A stretch of DNA of 64,000 bases from Fluviicola sp. XM-24bin1 (GCA_003149635.1 QCWI01000001.1:250588-314587), one strand, 5' to 3'. Numbered from the stretch's first letter, positions 26,001 to 34,125 are shown. The notes: generated by a model from the letters alone, not told the origin. A program made the numbers and translations.

Positions 26001-27515
26001 ACATCGGCAGAAAGTATCGCCGTGAATAGCTGTAATGATTATTCCAGTTTGGTGACATACTCCATGCAAGGTGCAGATCCATCTCCAAGTACAGGAGTTC
26101 CTGAAAATGATGTTTGGTTCTCTTTTGTGGCACCATCTCCTGCTAACGGCGGTCCTTACTTTAATGCCAATAAGAGCTGGGTAACGATTTTCCTTGAAAA
26201 TGTATCAGGTACAGCAACAGGCCCGTTGGCTTTGGAATTATATACATCACCCACTACCGTTCTCGCTACAGGTAATACGTTTTCTACTGCTACAAGTCTC
26301 GGAAGTCAGGCCTTTGGTCAGTTTGGCCACCTGAATCCGGGGCAAACGTATTACGTGCGCGTTTATCATAAAGAGTTGGAAACAACTCCAGTCGATTACA
26401 AATTCAATATCTATACCCCAAATGCGAACGAGACGGCCTGGACGTGCGGAAACAATAATGCTTCCTTGACTTCAGGCTGCTCGGAGGGTTGTGATGATTT
26501 GCGTGAGGCGTATTTCAAGATTGATTTGCCTGAAGGATTGGGCTCTAACTATTACTACATGATTGAAGTGGTGGGAGAAGATCAAATTCTTGATTTCGAA
26601 TTGCGATCACAGTTCTTAACGGAATCTTCGGCAACGGAAGGCGATTTTGATGATTACGATTTGCCATGTTCTTCACGTCCGTTGGAACCGGGAGTATCTA
26701 TGGTGAGCGAAACCTTAGGAATCACCATGCCGTTGACAGGGGAATCGTGTAATTTGAATGGTGATCCTGCAGATGGTGGAAGTGGTGTGCGCCGTATTTA
26801 TTTTGGGATGAATGGCCCAGCTGCCGGAATGAAGGATTACTATTACATCAAAGTATTCATGGATCCATCCGATCCCAATTATGCCACAACCGATGGATTG
26901 AAAATTTGTGCGATCAATTTTAATGGCCCATACACAACCCAAGCATTGGCCGAAGCAGGAGGAACCATTGATGTGAATTGTGCTGGAGCCCTTGGAGTAG
27001 AATTGGTGTCCTTCGAAGGAATGGTGCAAGCCGAAAACGATGTCCTAGTTTGGGAAACAGCCAGTGAAATCAATAACAGTCATTTCGTTTTGGAACAATC
27101 GAATGACGGGGTGGTATTTGCACCGATTGCGCAGATAGACGGAAATGGAACTACAACTTCCGCATCGATTTACACGTATGAACACCGCAGAACGAATCCT
27201 CAAAATTACTATCGCCTCAAGCAATTCGATTACGATGGAACGGTAAGCATGAGCGATGTGGTTTATCTGGAAGGAACTGTTGAGGGAGTGAGCATCTTCC
27301 CAAATCCAGTCGCGAAAAACAACCAGTTTACAGTGACCTCAGATCAGAAAATCAATGGTGTTGAAATTCGAAATTCGATGGGAGCGATTGTATATCAAAG
27401 AGATCAATTGCAAACAAATAGTCTGGTAATAAACGAGCTTAAGGAGCCGGGAGTTTACATAGTTAGTCTTGTATTAGGTAGTCAAAGAGTAATACAAAAG
27501 TTAGTTGTAAGGTAA
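23022..27515 (+). CDS. Giant secreted multi-domain protein with T9SS sorting domain
   Basis: A 1497-residue protein, probably exported by the type IX system and surface-attached or released. The signal peptide is MNRILLNVFVWILITFAYGQ. The body consists of repeated beta-sandwich modules, several with the pattern NDLWYSV or NDVWFSF followed by LYxxC, as in pre-peptidase C-terminal-like domains; cysteines are frequent and paired. A pre-sorting domain (LVWETASEINNSHFVLEQSN...YYRLKQFDYDG) and a C-terminal sorting domain (IFPNPVAKNNQFTVTSD...GVYIVSLVL, ending RVIQKLVVR) close the protein. No catalytic domain is evident, so an adhesin or scaffold role is likely. ATG 23022 is preferred because the promoter ends just upstream. 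Confidence 0.86.
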   Translation: MNRILLNVFVWILITFAYGQSVYITSSGGSLATEKWMSITTGPNGTGTQVWGQGNGTYGNGQGLLTDQQVDLSAYCGQTLYINAYDRYDDSWDGTTYVIYDAAGQTGNLLANNGGASPDSGDDNDCNTSNWCTTDPASELEASEAFTVPACPCTFPSATFTVLPDCGNGQFSIQIDVTSTGDASGVDITDGTTTYQTNVGNGTYVVGPFIAASNQIIDVEGTNYGGCDLSSTTLTEACICTNAPVATVNGVNLDCSAFDYDIEVTVTNYGDGTAADIWIDGALVQSSAVLSNLYTFSNYSTGSHNVEVRATGGAFVTCQSSYNVNETCNGSETCAGAPDITNSCSTGDLTTATVDGGALVENYISCGNGNTIALCGANSGFTGSSYSRTDHADIWYSVYPNGANTVTVTISNLAGGNLMVLPYLSSGACPSNASDNVTLEGHITNGGITGSSCPYFSADGSLVLSGTDVANASVIYLRIMAYANNGSGATNCQTLTYPTFDICTSVPQANDICADAIDIDGVSSSGDFCAANTDVENAETCNAGSGCNACGLASETNDLWYSVSMDPGDDDQKLEVDITFQNASDAVVVTLYAGCFSNSQMDPGGVADCATISSTGAGSTVTHQFLSTITEGGFGPDWYIRVAPAAGNSICGFDIQAKRVAENNDCSHFQNVFPGFDITSPQTVDFNYSSDSQAAPTVVGNDLWYQFDPNSGSDNGLLVYSTSADITVSGLGAGEEIEVLIYEGNGVSANNCANLSSDYLASITLNSNGTELYNCLNEVHGPTDGGYLVRIVQTAGGTTATPMVTITPSAQVGKYNNSCVNIWDGNSPTNLGVSDAAHEFNAFYILDGETISGNFSGTTDCDSEITNSLCSGLSNDPFSDTNQRDLWYIFRIPPASCPGLTVSTVINSVDLTYNASNAFRDAKLYVYSDCGDGDLIACSPTLDGAGDSWTVSGLNQGEYYLVRVKPSSLNSDFDYAFDLSVNNGAVRPCNNEGTSAESIAVNSCNDYSSLVTYSMQGADPSPSTGVPENDVWFSFVAPSPANGGPYFNANKSWVTIFLENVSGTATGPLALELYTSPTTVLATGNTFSTATSLGSQAFGQFGHLNPGQTYYVRVYHKELETTPVDYKFNIYTPNANETAWTCGNNNASLTSGCSEGCDDLREAYFKIDLPEGLGSNYYYMIEVVGEDQILDFELRSQFLTESSATEGDFDDYDLPCSSRPLEPGVSMVSETLGITMPLTGESCNLNGDPADGGSGVRRIYFGMNGPAAGMKDYYYIKVFMDPSDPNYATTDGLKICAINFNGPYTTQALAEAGGTIDVNCAGALGVELVSFEGMVQAENDVLVWETASEINNSHFVLEQSNDGVVFAPIAQIDGNGTTTSASIYTYEHRRTNPQNYYRLKQFDYDGTVSMSDVVYLEGTVEGVSIFPNPVAKNNQFTVTSDQKINGVEIRNSMGAIVYQRDQLQTNSLVINELKEPGVYIVSLVLGSQRVIQKLVVR

Positions 27516-27531
27516 AATAAGACTCTCGGTG

Positions 27532-27577
27532 GAAAGGGATCGTGCTTCTTTAGTTTTCGGAGTGCGGTCCCTTTTTT
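27532..27577 (+). terminator. Terminator of the giant T9SS gene
   Basis: Stem AAAGGGA (27533-27539) with TCCCTTT (27568-27574) and a T-run after it. A further inverted repeat follows at 27586-27648 (AGTAGAAAGTAGAAGG and CCTTCTACTTTT...CTTTCTACT), which may serve both converging genes. Confidence 0.75.
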
Positions 27578-27643
27578 ACAGCTAGTAGAAAGTAGAAGGC
27601 TGAAAGCTGAAGGATGAATAAACCTTCTACTTTTCGCTTTCTA

Positions 27644-28735
27644 CTAATTACCACTCCTCCGAAACTCCGACGGTGTCACTCCGGTGATGGATTTAAAAGT
27701 GGTGTTGAACGTCGATTTCGATCTGAATCCGCTTTCGTTACCGATACCTTCCAACGAGTAGTTCGAATAGTCTGGATTGAAAAGAAGTTCTTTTGCGTAC
27801 TTTATCCGTTTTTGGTTGATGTACTTGTTGAAGTTCAAATCACCCTGTTGATTGATCGCTTGCGAGAGGTATTTTGAATTCATTTTCAGCTTAACGCCCA
27901 ATTCATGGATCGTTAAATCCGATTTCAGATAGAGTTTTTCTTCGTCGATCAATGTATCCAATCGGTAGAAAATTTCGTTAGATTTTGTCCGATCTACTTC
28001 CTGAGATTCTTGCGCGACCGACTCAGTTTCGGGAGTATCCGAAATGCTCTCCGCTGCCGGGAATTCTTTCGACTGAGGTTTGCTTGTCGACTGCAAATAC
28101 TTCGCAATAACCTTGATTTGGTAGTATCCTAGGTACAGTGTTAGTGTAAGGATGGAGATGTTGAACAGCAACTCCGACACCACTGGATTGATCAATTCTG
28201 ATATGATAACTCCAACAAAGAAAAGGAGGTAAAAAAGCAAGGATAATTTCGACCAGTTGAGGTTGACCAAATGGGCTTCGGCGTAGGCATCTTTGTTCGA
28301 TTGCTCCTCCATCCGAATCTTGGCAAAATTCAACGCAATCAGCATTCCTCCATAAATCGGGAAGAGGTAGGTCATGGTAAATACCGTAAAATCGATGCGG
28401 AAGAAGCGAACGTAATTATGAAAACGATTGTTGACGAAAGATAACTCCAGAACAACCGCAATCCCCATAACGATTAATGGAAGTAGCGCCAAGTAGCGAT
28501 CTATGGGGAATTTCTTCTGCATCCAAACACTATTGAAACGATAAAAGAACAAGGAAAGCGAAACCGTTGAAGGAACAAAGAGCCACAGTAATTTCTGCGC
28601 AATTTCAATCTGTTGAATGTTGATCAACAGGTAAAACCCTGCAATGAACAGCAAATTCAAGAACAGCAAAACACCATTCCGATTTACCTTGCCCGGCAGC
28701 AGACGCGTGGTCAATAACAGCACGATGAAGATCAA
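27644..28735 (-). CDS. Membrane-embedded AraC-family transcriptional regulator
   Basis: At least 363 residues: seven or so membrane helices in the first 215 residues, an acidic linker, then a C-terminal AraC DNA-binding domain (LTIHELGVKLKMNSKYLSQA, NFNKYINQKRIKYAKELL, IGNESGFRSKSTFNTTFKSI, TPSEFR). Such proteins couple a membrane sensor directly to transcription. The first ATG/GTG/TTG-class start is TTG 28735, but the frame is open to 28795, immediately after a stop, and the added residues (xIEQLYYISAAFESAIILAC) look like the normal first helix of this family; the true start may be CTG 28795. Targets are unknown. Confidence 0.88.
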   Translation of the reverse strand: MIFIVLLLTTRLLPGKVNRNGVLLFLNLLFIAGFYLLINIQQIEIAQKLLWLFVPSTVSLSLFFYRFNSVWMQKKFPIDRYLALLPLIVMGIAVVLELSFVNNRFHNYVRFFRIDFTVFTMTYLFPIYGGMLIALNFAKIRMEEQSNKDAYAEAHLVNLNWSKLSLLFYLLFFVGVIISELINPVVSELLFNISILTLTLYLGYYQIKVIAKYLQSTSKPQSKEFPAAESISDTPETESVAQESQEVDRTKSNEIFYRLDTLIDEEKLYLKSDLTIHELGVKLKMNSKYLSQAINQQGDLNFNKYINQKRIKYAKELLFNPDYSNYSLEGIGNESGFRSKSTFNTTFKSITGVTPSEFRRSGN

Positions 28736-28801
28736 ACAGGCCAGAATGATGGCACTTTCGAAGGCGGCTGATATATAGTAAAGTTGCTCGATCAGCTAAA
28801 A

Positions 28802-28836
28802 ATAAGAAAAGCCCTGCTTTGTAAGGCGAGGCTCAT
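28802..28836 (-). terminator. Possible terminator of lysS
   Basis: Minus-strand AGCCTCGC...GCAGGGCT, an 8-base stem with one mismatch and one wobble pair, followed by TTTTCTTATTTTT. Confidence 0.5.
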
Positions 28837-28855
28837 CATATTGAATTGCTTAATT

Positions 28856-30568
28856 TCAATCAATAAGATCCACCAAAAGCGAATCGTCTGTCTTCGTTAC
28901 TTTCGTTAAACCGTGTTTCGCCAATCCTTTCATGGATTTGTCCCACTGCTTATTCGAAAGTCCTGCTGCTTCTTTCAAAGCGCCAAGATCCATTGTTTTT
29001 TCTTTGGATAGGATATCGAAGATGATTTGCTCGTTTTCTGTCAATTCCGGCCCTTGCACGCCCCAAACTTCAGGCTTCATTTGCGGGAAGAATAAAACTT
29101 CCTGAATGGCAGGATTGTTCGTAAGGAACATAATCAATCGATCCATTCCAATTCCCAATCCTGATGTTGGCGGCATACCGTATTCCAGAGCGCGTAGGAA
29201 ATCTTGATCGATAGTTCCCGTAGCTTCGTCGTCTCCTTTTTCCGCCAATCGCACCTGATCTTCGAAACGCTCACGCTGATCAATTGGATCGTTCAACTCT
29301 GAATAGGCATTGGCAATCTCTTTACCACAAACCATCAATTCGAATCGTTCCGTCAATTCTGGATTTTCACGGTGCTCCTTACACAATGGCGACATCTCTT
29401 TCGGGTAGTCTGTGATGAACGTCGGTTGGATGTAATTTCCTTCACATTTCTCTCCGAAGATTTCATCAATGAGTTTTCCTTTACCCATCGTTTCATCCAC
29501 ATCGATGCCCATGTCTTTACAAGCCGCGAACAGTTCTTCTTCCGACTTTCCATTGATATCGAATCCTGTGAATTCCAGGATGGAATCACGCATTGTGACC
29601 CGCTTGTAGGGTGCTTTGAAATCGATTTTATGTTCTCCAAAGGTACATTCCGTCGTTCCGTTTACTTCCGTAGCACAGTGCTCCAAAAGACTTTCGGTGA
29701 ATTCCATCATCCAGTTGTAATCCTTGTAAGCGACGTAGATTTCCATCGCTGTAAACTCCGGATTGTGCGTACGATCCATTCCTTCGTTTCGGAAGTTTTT
29801 CGAGAATTCGTACACGCCTTCAAATCCACCTACGATCAATCGCTTCAAGTACAACTCATTGGCTATTCGCATGTACAAAGGAATATCCAAGGCGTTGTGA
29901 TGTGTAACGAATGGACGAGCAGCCGCTCCACCTGCAATAGATTGCAAAACGGGTGTTTCCACCTCCATATATCCAGCATCATTGAAGAAGTTTCGCATCG
30001 CCGTAAACAACTTCGTACGCTTCATGAAAATCTCTTTCACATGCGGATTTACAGTCAAATCCACATATCGCTGGCGGTAACGCAATTCCGGATCGGTAAA
30101 TGCATCGTGTACATTCCCTTCGGCATCCGTCTTTGGCAATGGAAGAGGCTTCAAAGCCTTACTTAACAACTTGAATTCTTTCACGGCAACCGTTACTTCT
30201 CCCGTTTGCGTTTTGAAAACAGTTCCTTCTACACCAACGAAATCTCCAAGGTCTAAAAGACGCTTAAATACTTCATTGTACAAGGTTTTGTCTTCACCCG
30301 GACAAATTTCATCTCGATTGAAATACACCTGAATTCGACCTTCGGCATCTTGCAATTCACCAAAAGAAGCCTTTCCCTGAACCTTTCGTCGCATCAATCG
30401 CCCAGCAATCACAACCTCTTCACCTTCCTGATAGTTTTTTTTGATGTCGGCAGATTTATGCGTTACCGGATACAGAGCCGCGGGATACGGATTGATTCCC
30501 ATAGCTCTCAGTTTGTCCAAAGTTTCACGTCTTTGGATTTCCTGATCTGAAAGTTCTAGTGCACTCAT
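28856..30568 (-). CDS. lysS: Lysyl-tRNA synthetase, class II, with C-terminal extension
   Basis: A 570-residue class IIb synthetase for tRNA-Lys. An N-terminal OB-fold (VVIAGRLMRRKVQGKASFGE) precedes the class II core: motif 2 EFSKNFRNEGMDRTHNPEFT and motif 3 GLGIGMDRLIMFLTNN with VLFFPQMKPE. After the usual end the protein adds about 65 residues (GPELTENEQIIFDILSKEKT onward) resembling a winged-helix domain; such tails are known in Bacteroidota LysS. ATG 30568 is preferred over 30592 because it starts the normal MSALELSDQEIQRRE and sits just after the -7 element. Confidence 0.96.
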   Translation of the reverse strand: MSALELSDQEIQRRETLDKLRAMGINPYPAALYPVTHKSADIKKNYQEGEEVVIAGRLMRRKVQGKASFGELQDAEGRIQVYFNRDEICPGEDKTLYNEVFKRLLDLGDFVGVEGTVFKTQTGEVTVAVKEFKLLSKALKPLPLPKTDAEGNVHDAFTDPELRYRQRYVDLTVNPHVKEIFMKRTKLFTAMRNFFNDAGYMEVETPVLQSIAGGAAARPFVTHHNALDIPLYMRIANELYLKRLIVGGFEGVYEFSKNFRNEGMDRTHNPEFTAMEIYVAYKDYNWMMEFTESLLEHCATEVNGTTECTFGEHKIDFKAPYKRVTMRDSILEFTGFDINGKSEEELFAACKDMGIDVDETMGKGKLIDEIFGEKCEGNYIQPTFITDYPKEMSPLCKEHRENPELTERFELMVCGKEIANAYSELNDPIDQRERFEDQVRLAEKGDDEATGTIDQDFLRALEYGMPPTSGLGIGMDRLIMFLTNNPAIQEVLFFPQMKPEVWGVQGPELTENEQIIFDILSKEKTMDLGALKEAAGLSNKQWDKSMKGLAKHGLTKVTKTDDSLLVDLID

Positions 30569-30589
30569 ATCGACAATTTTTTGAAGAAG

Positions 30590-30597
30590 CAAAGATA
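30590..30597 (-). promoter_or_regulatory. -7 element TATCTTTG before lysS
   Basis: Exact minus-strand TAnnTTTG match ending 21 bases before the ATG at 30568. Confidence 0.7.
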
Positions 30598-30730
30598 AGG
30601 AATAAGTAATGATGAATGAGGAATTATGAATTATGAATTGTTGAGTAATGAGTTAAGAATTTCAGGGTTATTGTGAATCTTGATGGAAAGAGCGTTATCC
30701 GCGGGAGGGCATTAGGTAACGAGAAATAGA

Positions 30731-30752
30731 GCACTGAGCGGAGTCGAAGTGC
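30731..30752 (+). repeat. Constant-core hairpin, plus-oriented copy
   Basis: Stem GCACT / AGTGC around core GAGCGGAGTCGA, a two-base variant of the core at 9276. The gap around it (30600-30660) also contains GAATAAG/GAATTATGAATTATG words. Confidence 0.8.
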
Positions 30753-30784
30753 GGTATAGAAGTATAAGCAGTTTCATTAAACCT

Positions 30785-30806
30785 GCATTTCGGCTACGCT
30801 CAATGC
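30785..30806 (-). repeat. Constant-core hairpin, minus-oriented copy
   Basis: Stem GCATT / AATGC around TCGGCTACGCTC, identical in core to 9221-9232. It pairs with 30731-30752 in opposite orientation. Confidence 0.8.
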
Positions 30807-30829
30807 GCTAATGATGGTTGAATTCTAAC

Positions 30830-30837
30830 TATCTTCG
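30830..30837 (+). promoter_or_regulatory. -7-like element TATCTTCG before hemJ
   Basis: One mismatch to TAnnTTTG; it ends four bases before ATG 30842. Confidence 0.6.
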
Positions 30838-30841
30838 CATT

Positions 30842-31399
30842 ATGGAATTCGAATCCTATCAAACGATTAAGGCATTACACATCATTTTTATGGTGAGTTG
30901 GTTCGCGGGCTTGTTCTATATCGTGCGTTTGTTCATTTATCATACCGAAGCGCAGGCGAAAGATGAAGCGGCGAAAAAGATTTTGTCGGATCAATTTGAA
31001 ATCATGGAGAAGCGCTTGTGGTGGATCATTACTACTCCGGCAATGATTCTGACCTTCGTCTTTGGATTCTGGATGCTATTCGAGCGATGGGAGTACTTTT
31101 TCGAAACACCGGCAGGCAGATGGATGCACATCAAATTGGCCTTTGTCGGATTACTCTTAGTTTATCACTTCGTTTGCCAGAAGATCATGTTTGACCTAAA
31201 ACGCGGGAAGTTTGCTTGGAAATCGAACATGCTGCGTTTGTGGAACGAAGTTGCCACCTTGGCCTTGGTATCTATTGTATTTATCGTGATGCTGAAAGAT
31301 TCCATGAACTGGATCAAAGGCACTGTTGTCTTTTTTGCTGTGGCCCTCGGATTGATGGTTGCGATTAAGATGTACAAACGTTTTCGTACAAAATCCTAA
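30842..31399 (+). CDS. hemJ: Protoporphyrinogen IX oxidase, HemJ type (CopD-like membrane protein)
   Basis: A 185-residue protein with five hydrophobic helices. The N-terminus IKALHIIFMVSWFAGLFYIV followed by RLFIYHTEA is diagnostic of HemJ, with the histidine that binds haem; the second conserved block is WWIITTPAMILTF and RWMHIKLAFVGLLLVYH. HemJ oxidises protoporphyrinogen IX to protoporphyrin IX in haem synthesis and replaces HemG/HemY in many Bacteroidota. ATG 30842 is chosen over TTG 30818 because the promoter lies between them. It overlaps the 3' end of the convergent lipoprotein gene by four bases. Confidence 0.88.
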   Translation: MEFESYQTIKALHIIFMVSWFAGLFYIVRLFIYHTEAQAKDEAAKKILSDQFEIMEKRLWWIITTPAMILTFVFGFWMLFERWEYFFETPAGRWMHIKLAFVGLLLVYHFVCQKIMFDLKRGKFAWKSNMLRLWNEVATLALVSIVFIVMLKDSMNWIKGTVVFFAVALGLMVAIKMYKRFRTKS

Positions 31400-32283
31400 A
31401 TCGGCGGAACTTCAGGTAAATCTTCCGTAACTTTTATTTCTTCAACCGGAGGCGGTGGTGGAGGAACTGTAGATAAAGTCATAACGGGTTCTTCCAAATC
31501 GGATGTTTTGACACGCTGCAGGTAAGCTGGATACATCTCCTGTAGGTAAAGAAATTGTTTTTTAGCTGTTGCATCTTTCCCAGAATTCACGCGGATGACT
31601 TGATAACTAGTACCGAATTTTTCCTGAGCCAGTTCGTTACGCATGTTGTAGATGTTCGTTGCAATTTGTGTCTCCAACTCGGAAACTTTGTCTTCGGATA
31701 CACCATCGGAAATAGCATAACGGATCAAAGCACCCAAATCAATAAAGCCGATTTCTTGACCGTCATCCAGTGCATCGAACGCCTTGATGCGTCGAACATG
31801 ACGTTGTAGGTACAAGGCCACTTTCAGATCCGTTTCAGCGTTTTTCTTTAATTGTTCGATGAAACTTTGGTAGGAATCACGCGTGAAGTAGCTGAAGAAG
31901 GGATAGTTGTAATACCTGTACTGACCGTCTCGAATGTAAAGCGATGTCTTTTTATTTCCTAGGTATCGATTGCCATTAAAAAAGGTGATAATTTCGGATT
32001 TTAAACCGTCCCAATCCGATTTTTCACCGCGAATGGTAAGGGTACCGTCCGCCGCAAGTTCAAGATCCATCAGCATTCTTGGGTACACTACCATATCTTT
32101 ATCTGATCGCAAAGCCATGGGATAATCATTCGTGGATTCCGTAATGATGTGCTGATAATCGATCGGTTGTTGAGGTTTCTGTGTGTTATTGGTGTCGCGC
32201 AAGGTTACGTCAGACTCCGATTCTCCACCGCAGGAAGTCAAAATGGTAAGGCAGACAGCGATAAATAAATAGTGAAGTTTCAT
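31396..32283 (-). CDS. Lipoprotein homologous to the periplasmic domain of ExbD, with proline-rich tail
   Basis: A 295-residue lipoprotein (lipobox ILTSC, Cys18) with no other membrane segment. Residues about 71-260 match the periplasmic half of the long ExbD at 7841-8629 in order: GTLTIRGE (80-87) with NQLMIRGE; YNYPFFSYFT (125-134) with GIDFPFYSRVT; IATNIYNMRNELAQEKF (207-223) with IQEALIELRDEAAQEYF; FLYLQEMYPAYLQRVK with VAALEVLFPERIIEVK. It then ends with a proline/acid-rich tail (TVPPPPPPVEEIKVTEDLPE) like the linker of TonB proteins. It lacks the ExbD helix and proton-path aspartate, so it cannot be a channel subunit; a soluble partner, competitor or peptidoglycan/outer-membrane anchor of a proton motor is possible. 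Function is inferred. Confidence 0.78.
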   Translation of the reverse strand: MKLHYLFIAVCLTILTSCGGESESDVTLRDTNNTQKPQQPIDYQHIITESTNDYPMALRSDKDMVVYPRMLMDLELAADGTLTIRGEKSDWDGLKSEIITFFNGNRYLGNKKTSLYIRDGQYRYYNYPFFSYFTRDSYQSFIEQLKKNAETDLKVALYLQRHVRRIKAFDALDDGQEIGFIDLGALIRYAISDGVSEDKVSELETQIATNIYNMRNELAQEKFGTSYQVIRVNSGKDATAKKQFLYLQEMYPAYLQRVKTSDLEEPVMTLSTVPPPPPPVEEIKVTEDLPEVPPI

Positions 32284-32288
32284 TGCGA

Positions 32289-34034
32289 TTAGGATTTATA
32301 CGTGTCAATAAAGATGCGAATGTTTCGTAAATCAAAAGTCTCTTTGCCTTGATTCCAGATGTAAATTTTTACGCGTTCGAAGTCGTTGAAATGATCGGGA
32401 ATTTGTCCACTGAAAGAAAGATCCGTCCATTCCTTTATTCCAGCGAGTTTGTCATTGTAAAGCGGAATTGCGTGGTAATGAGTGAAATCGGAATCATCAT
32501 CCGTGGCATGGATGACAATTGATACATTTTCCAGAGGTTTTTTGGAATTCTTCTCCAGCCAAACTCGGAAATACATGCGTTCGTTGGTGCGATTTTTAGG
32601 TGTTTCAAATTCGACGGTTTGGATAAATTCATCGGACTCCGAATAATGGTGCACTTCTTCATTATACGCCAGAATTGCTTCATCAATCCGCTCTCCAAAA
32701 GGAACCACAGATCGACCATAACGCCATCTTGCGAAATTATCTTCTTTCCAAACAGCTAGACTCGCGAAATAATTCTCGGAGGTAAATCGCTGATCGATCA
32801 TGTAACCGCTAATGTAACTTCCGAATCGAATTACACCTAGAAGCGCAAAAGCGGCTACACCAGTCCAAAGCCATTTACGACGATCTTTCAGTACGTAAAT
32901 CATCGGAATCAGCAGGAAGAAACTGTGTTCTGTGAATGGTCGATTTCCAAAGCTGGTTTCGTAATCCCAGCACCACCACGAAGAAATGACAAAGGCGTTC
33001 AAAAGAAAGTAAATCCACCAGGCAAACAAGAAATACTTGTTTTTTCGGATCAAAAAGAACGAGGCAATCGCTGAGATCAATACTATTGGAGAATGCAAGA
33101 ACAGTCCATTTCGGAAACTGAACAAGTTTTCAAAAAATGCAGGATGTCCAAAATTGAATCCTTCTCCCGAGTACGACCAATTCAGCCAATGACCTGATTG
33201 CCATTTCCACAAGAGTAACTGAAGCGACACAACAGCTACGAATCCTGCGAATGCCCAGATCAAGAGAAGTGCCTTGTTCGAAAAGATCATTGTGAAAATG
33301 CGTTTCAAATCGTTCCAATCTTCAAACAGTAATGGAATTGTAAGAACGATCAATAAGTTCGTCGGACGCACCAGAACGATTAGTCCCAGCGTCAATCCAA
33401 TACCAATGACGTATTTCTGTTTTTCTGAATCCTTGAATTTCAGGATGAGGTAAGCGAACAGTCCGAAGAGAAAAAAGCTGTAGTGATGTGATAATCCCAA
33501 TGTCACCGTATTGTACATCAGTAAGGTGGTTGCGGTATAGAGTCCGATTACCAACCAAGGAGCGACGGTTTTCAGATCGGGAAAACGCAATTGAATGCAT
33601 CGATACAAAACCCATAACCCCATTAAACTGTAGAACAAACTTCCCAGTAAAAATGCGAGCTCGAAGGGTTCGGAATACCCATCTACTGGAGCACCAGAAA
33701 CAAGGGCGGCCAGGCATCCGGCTCCGAAAAAAGGGGCTTGCATAACCGCAATACCGGGAAAGTATTTGTTGAATTTCCGACCCTCCTCATTCTGATACAA
33801 ATAGTATTGGTTAAAATTTGGTTGGGCGTTGCGCGTTTCAGCCTCCAGAGAAGCTTCAAACGTTGGGTCATTGTACATGAAAACCGCCGGAAGATAGGCG
33901 TAGTAGCCACGTCCATCAGAACGAATCACATTCTTGAATTCGCCTTCCAACAAGTTGTTGTCCACAGTGAAATACGCAAGGAGTAGTGCAAACCACAACA
34001 AGGGATTTTTCAATATGGGCAGAAAGCGATTCAT
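32289..34034 (-). CDS. Multi-pass membrane protein, GT-C glycosyltransferase-like
   Basis: A 581-residue protein with about ten membrane helices and a C-terminal extracytoplasmic beta-rich domain (from about residue 450). The first loop after helix 1 contains IRSDGRGYYAYLPAVF, where GT-C enzymes place a catalytic acidic residue; the helix pattern also fits lipid-linked-sugar transferases (GT39/GT87-like). If so, it would move a sugar from a polyprenyl-phosphate donor to a periplasmic acceptor. Five bases separate it from the ExbD-like lipoprotein gene, and it is the first gene of that pair. A specific family cannot be assigned by eye. Confidence 0.68.
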   Translation of the reverse strand: MNRFLPILKNPLLWFALLLAYFTVDNNLLEGEFKNVIRSDGRGYYAYLPAVFMYNDPTFEASLEAETRNAQPNFNQYYLYQNEEGRKFNKYFPGIAVMQAPFFGAGCLAALVSGAPVDGYSEPFELAFLLGSLFYSLMGLWVLYRCIQLRFPDLKTVAPWLVIGLYTATTLLMYNTVTLGLSHHYSFFLFGLFAYLILKFKDSEKQKYVIGIGLTLGLIVLVRPTNLLIVLTIPLLFEDWNDLKRIFTMIFSNKALLLIWAFAGFVAVVSLQLLLWKWQSGHWLNWSYSGEGFNFGHPAFFENLFSFRNGLFLHSPIVLISAIASFFLIRKNKYFLFAWWIYFLLNAFVISSWWCWDYETSFGNRPFTEHSFFLLIPMIYVLKDRRKWLWTGVAAFALLGVIRFGSYISGYMIDQRFTSENYFASLAVWKEDNFARWRYGRSVVPFGERIDEAILAYNEEVHHYSESDEFIQTVEFETPKNRTNERMYFRVWLEKNSKKPLENVSIVIHATDDDSDFTHYHAIPLYNDKLAGIKEWTDLSFSGQIPDHFNDFERVKIYIWNQGKETFDLRNIRIFIDTYKS

Positions 34035-34060
34035 TGGTGAGGACTAAAATAGAATAAATA

Positions 34061-34094
34061 GAGCGTACATTGAGGCTCTCGAAATGAAGCGCTC
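34061..34094 (+). repeat. Constant-core hairpin, plus-oriented copy with extended stem
   Basis: Core GAGGCTCTCGA between CATT and AATG, extended by an outer GAGCG / CGCTC stem. Confidence 0.7.
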
Positions 34095-34102
34095 CCATAA
34101 CT

Positions 34103-34125
34103 ATGACTTCTAGAACCTCAGTCAT
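34103..34125 (-). repeat. Constant-core hairpin, minus-oriented copy
   Basis: Perfect 6-base stem ATGACT / AGTCAT around TCTAGAACCTC. TTATTCATTATTCAATATTTC-like words follow to 34170. Confidence 0.75.

Noticed and set aside
25738-26136. 132-codon minus-strand frame inside the giant T9SS gene
   Set aside because: Antisense to a continuous repeat-bearing protein and rich in His/Ser/Arg as expected from shadow translation.
29372-30166. 264-codon plus-strand frame
   Set aside because: It is antisense to the unmistakable lysS gene and shows no family resemblance; a shadow of regular codon use on the other strand.
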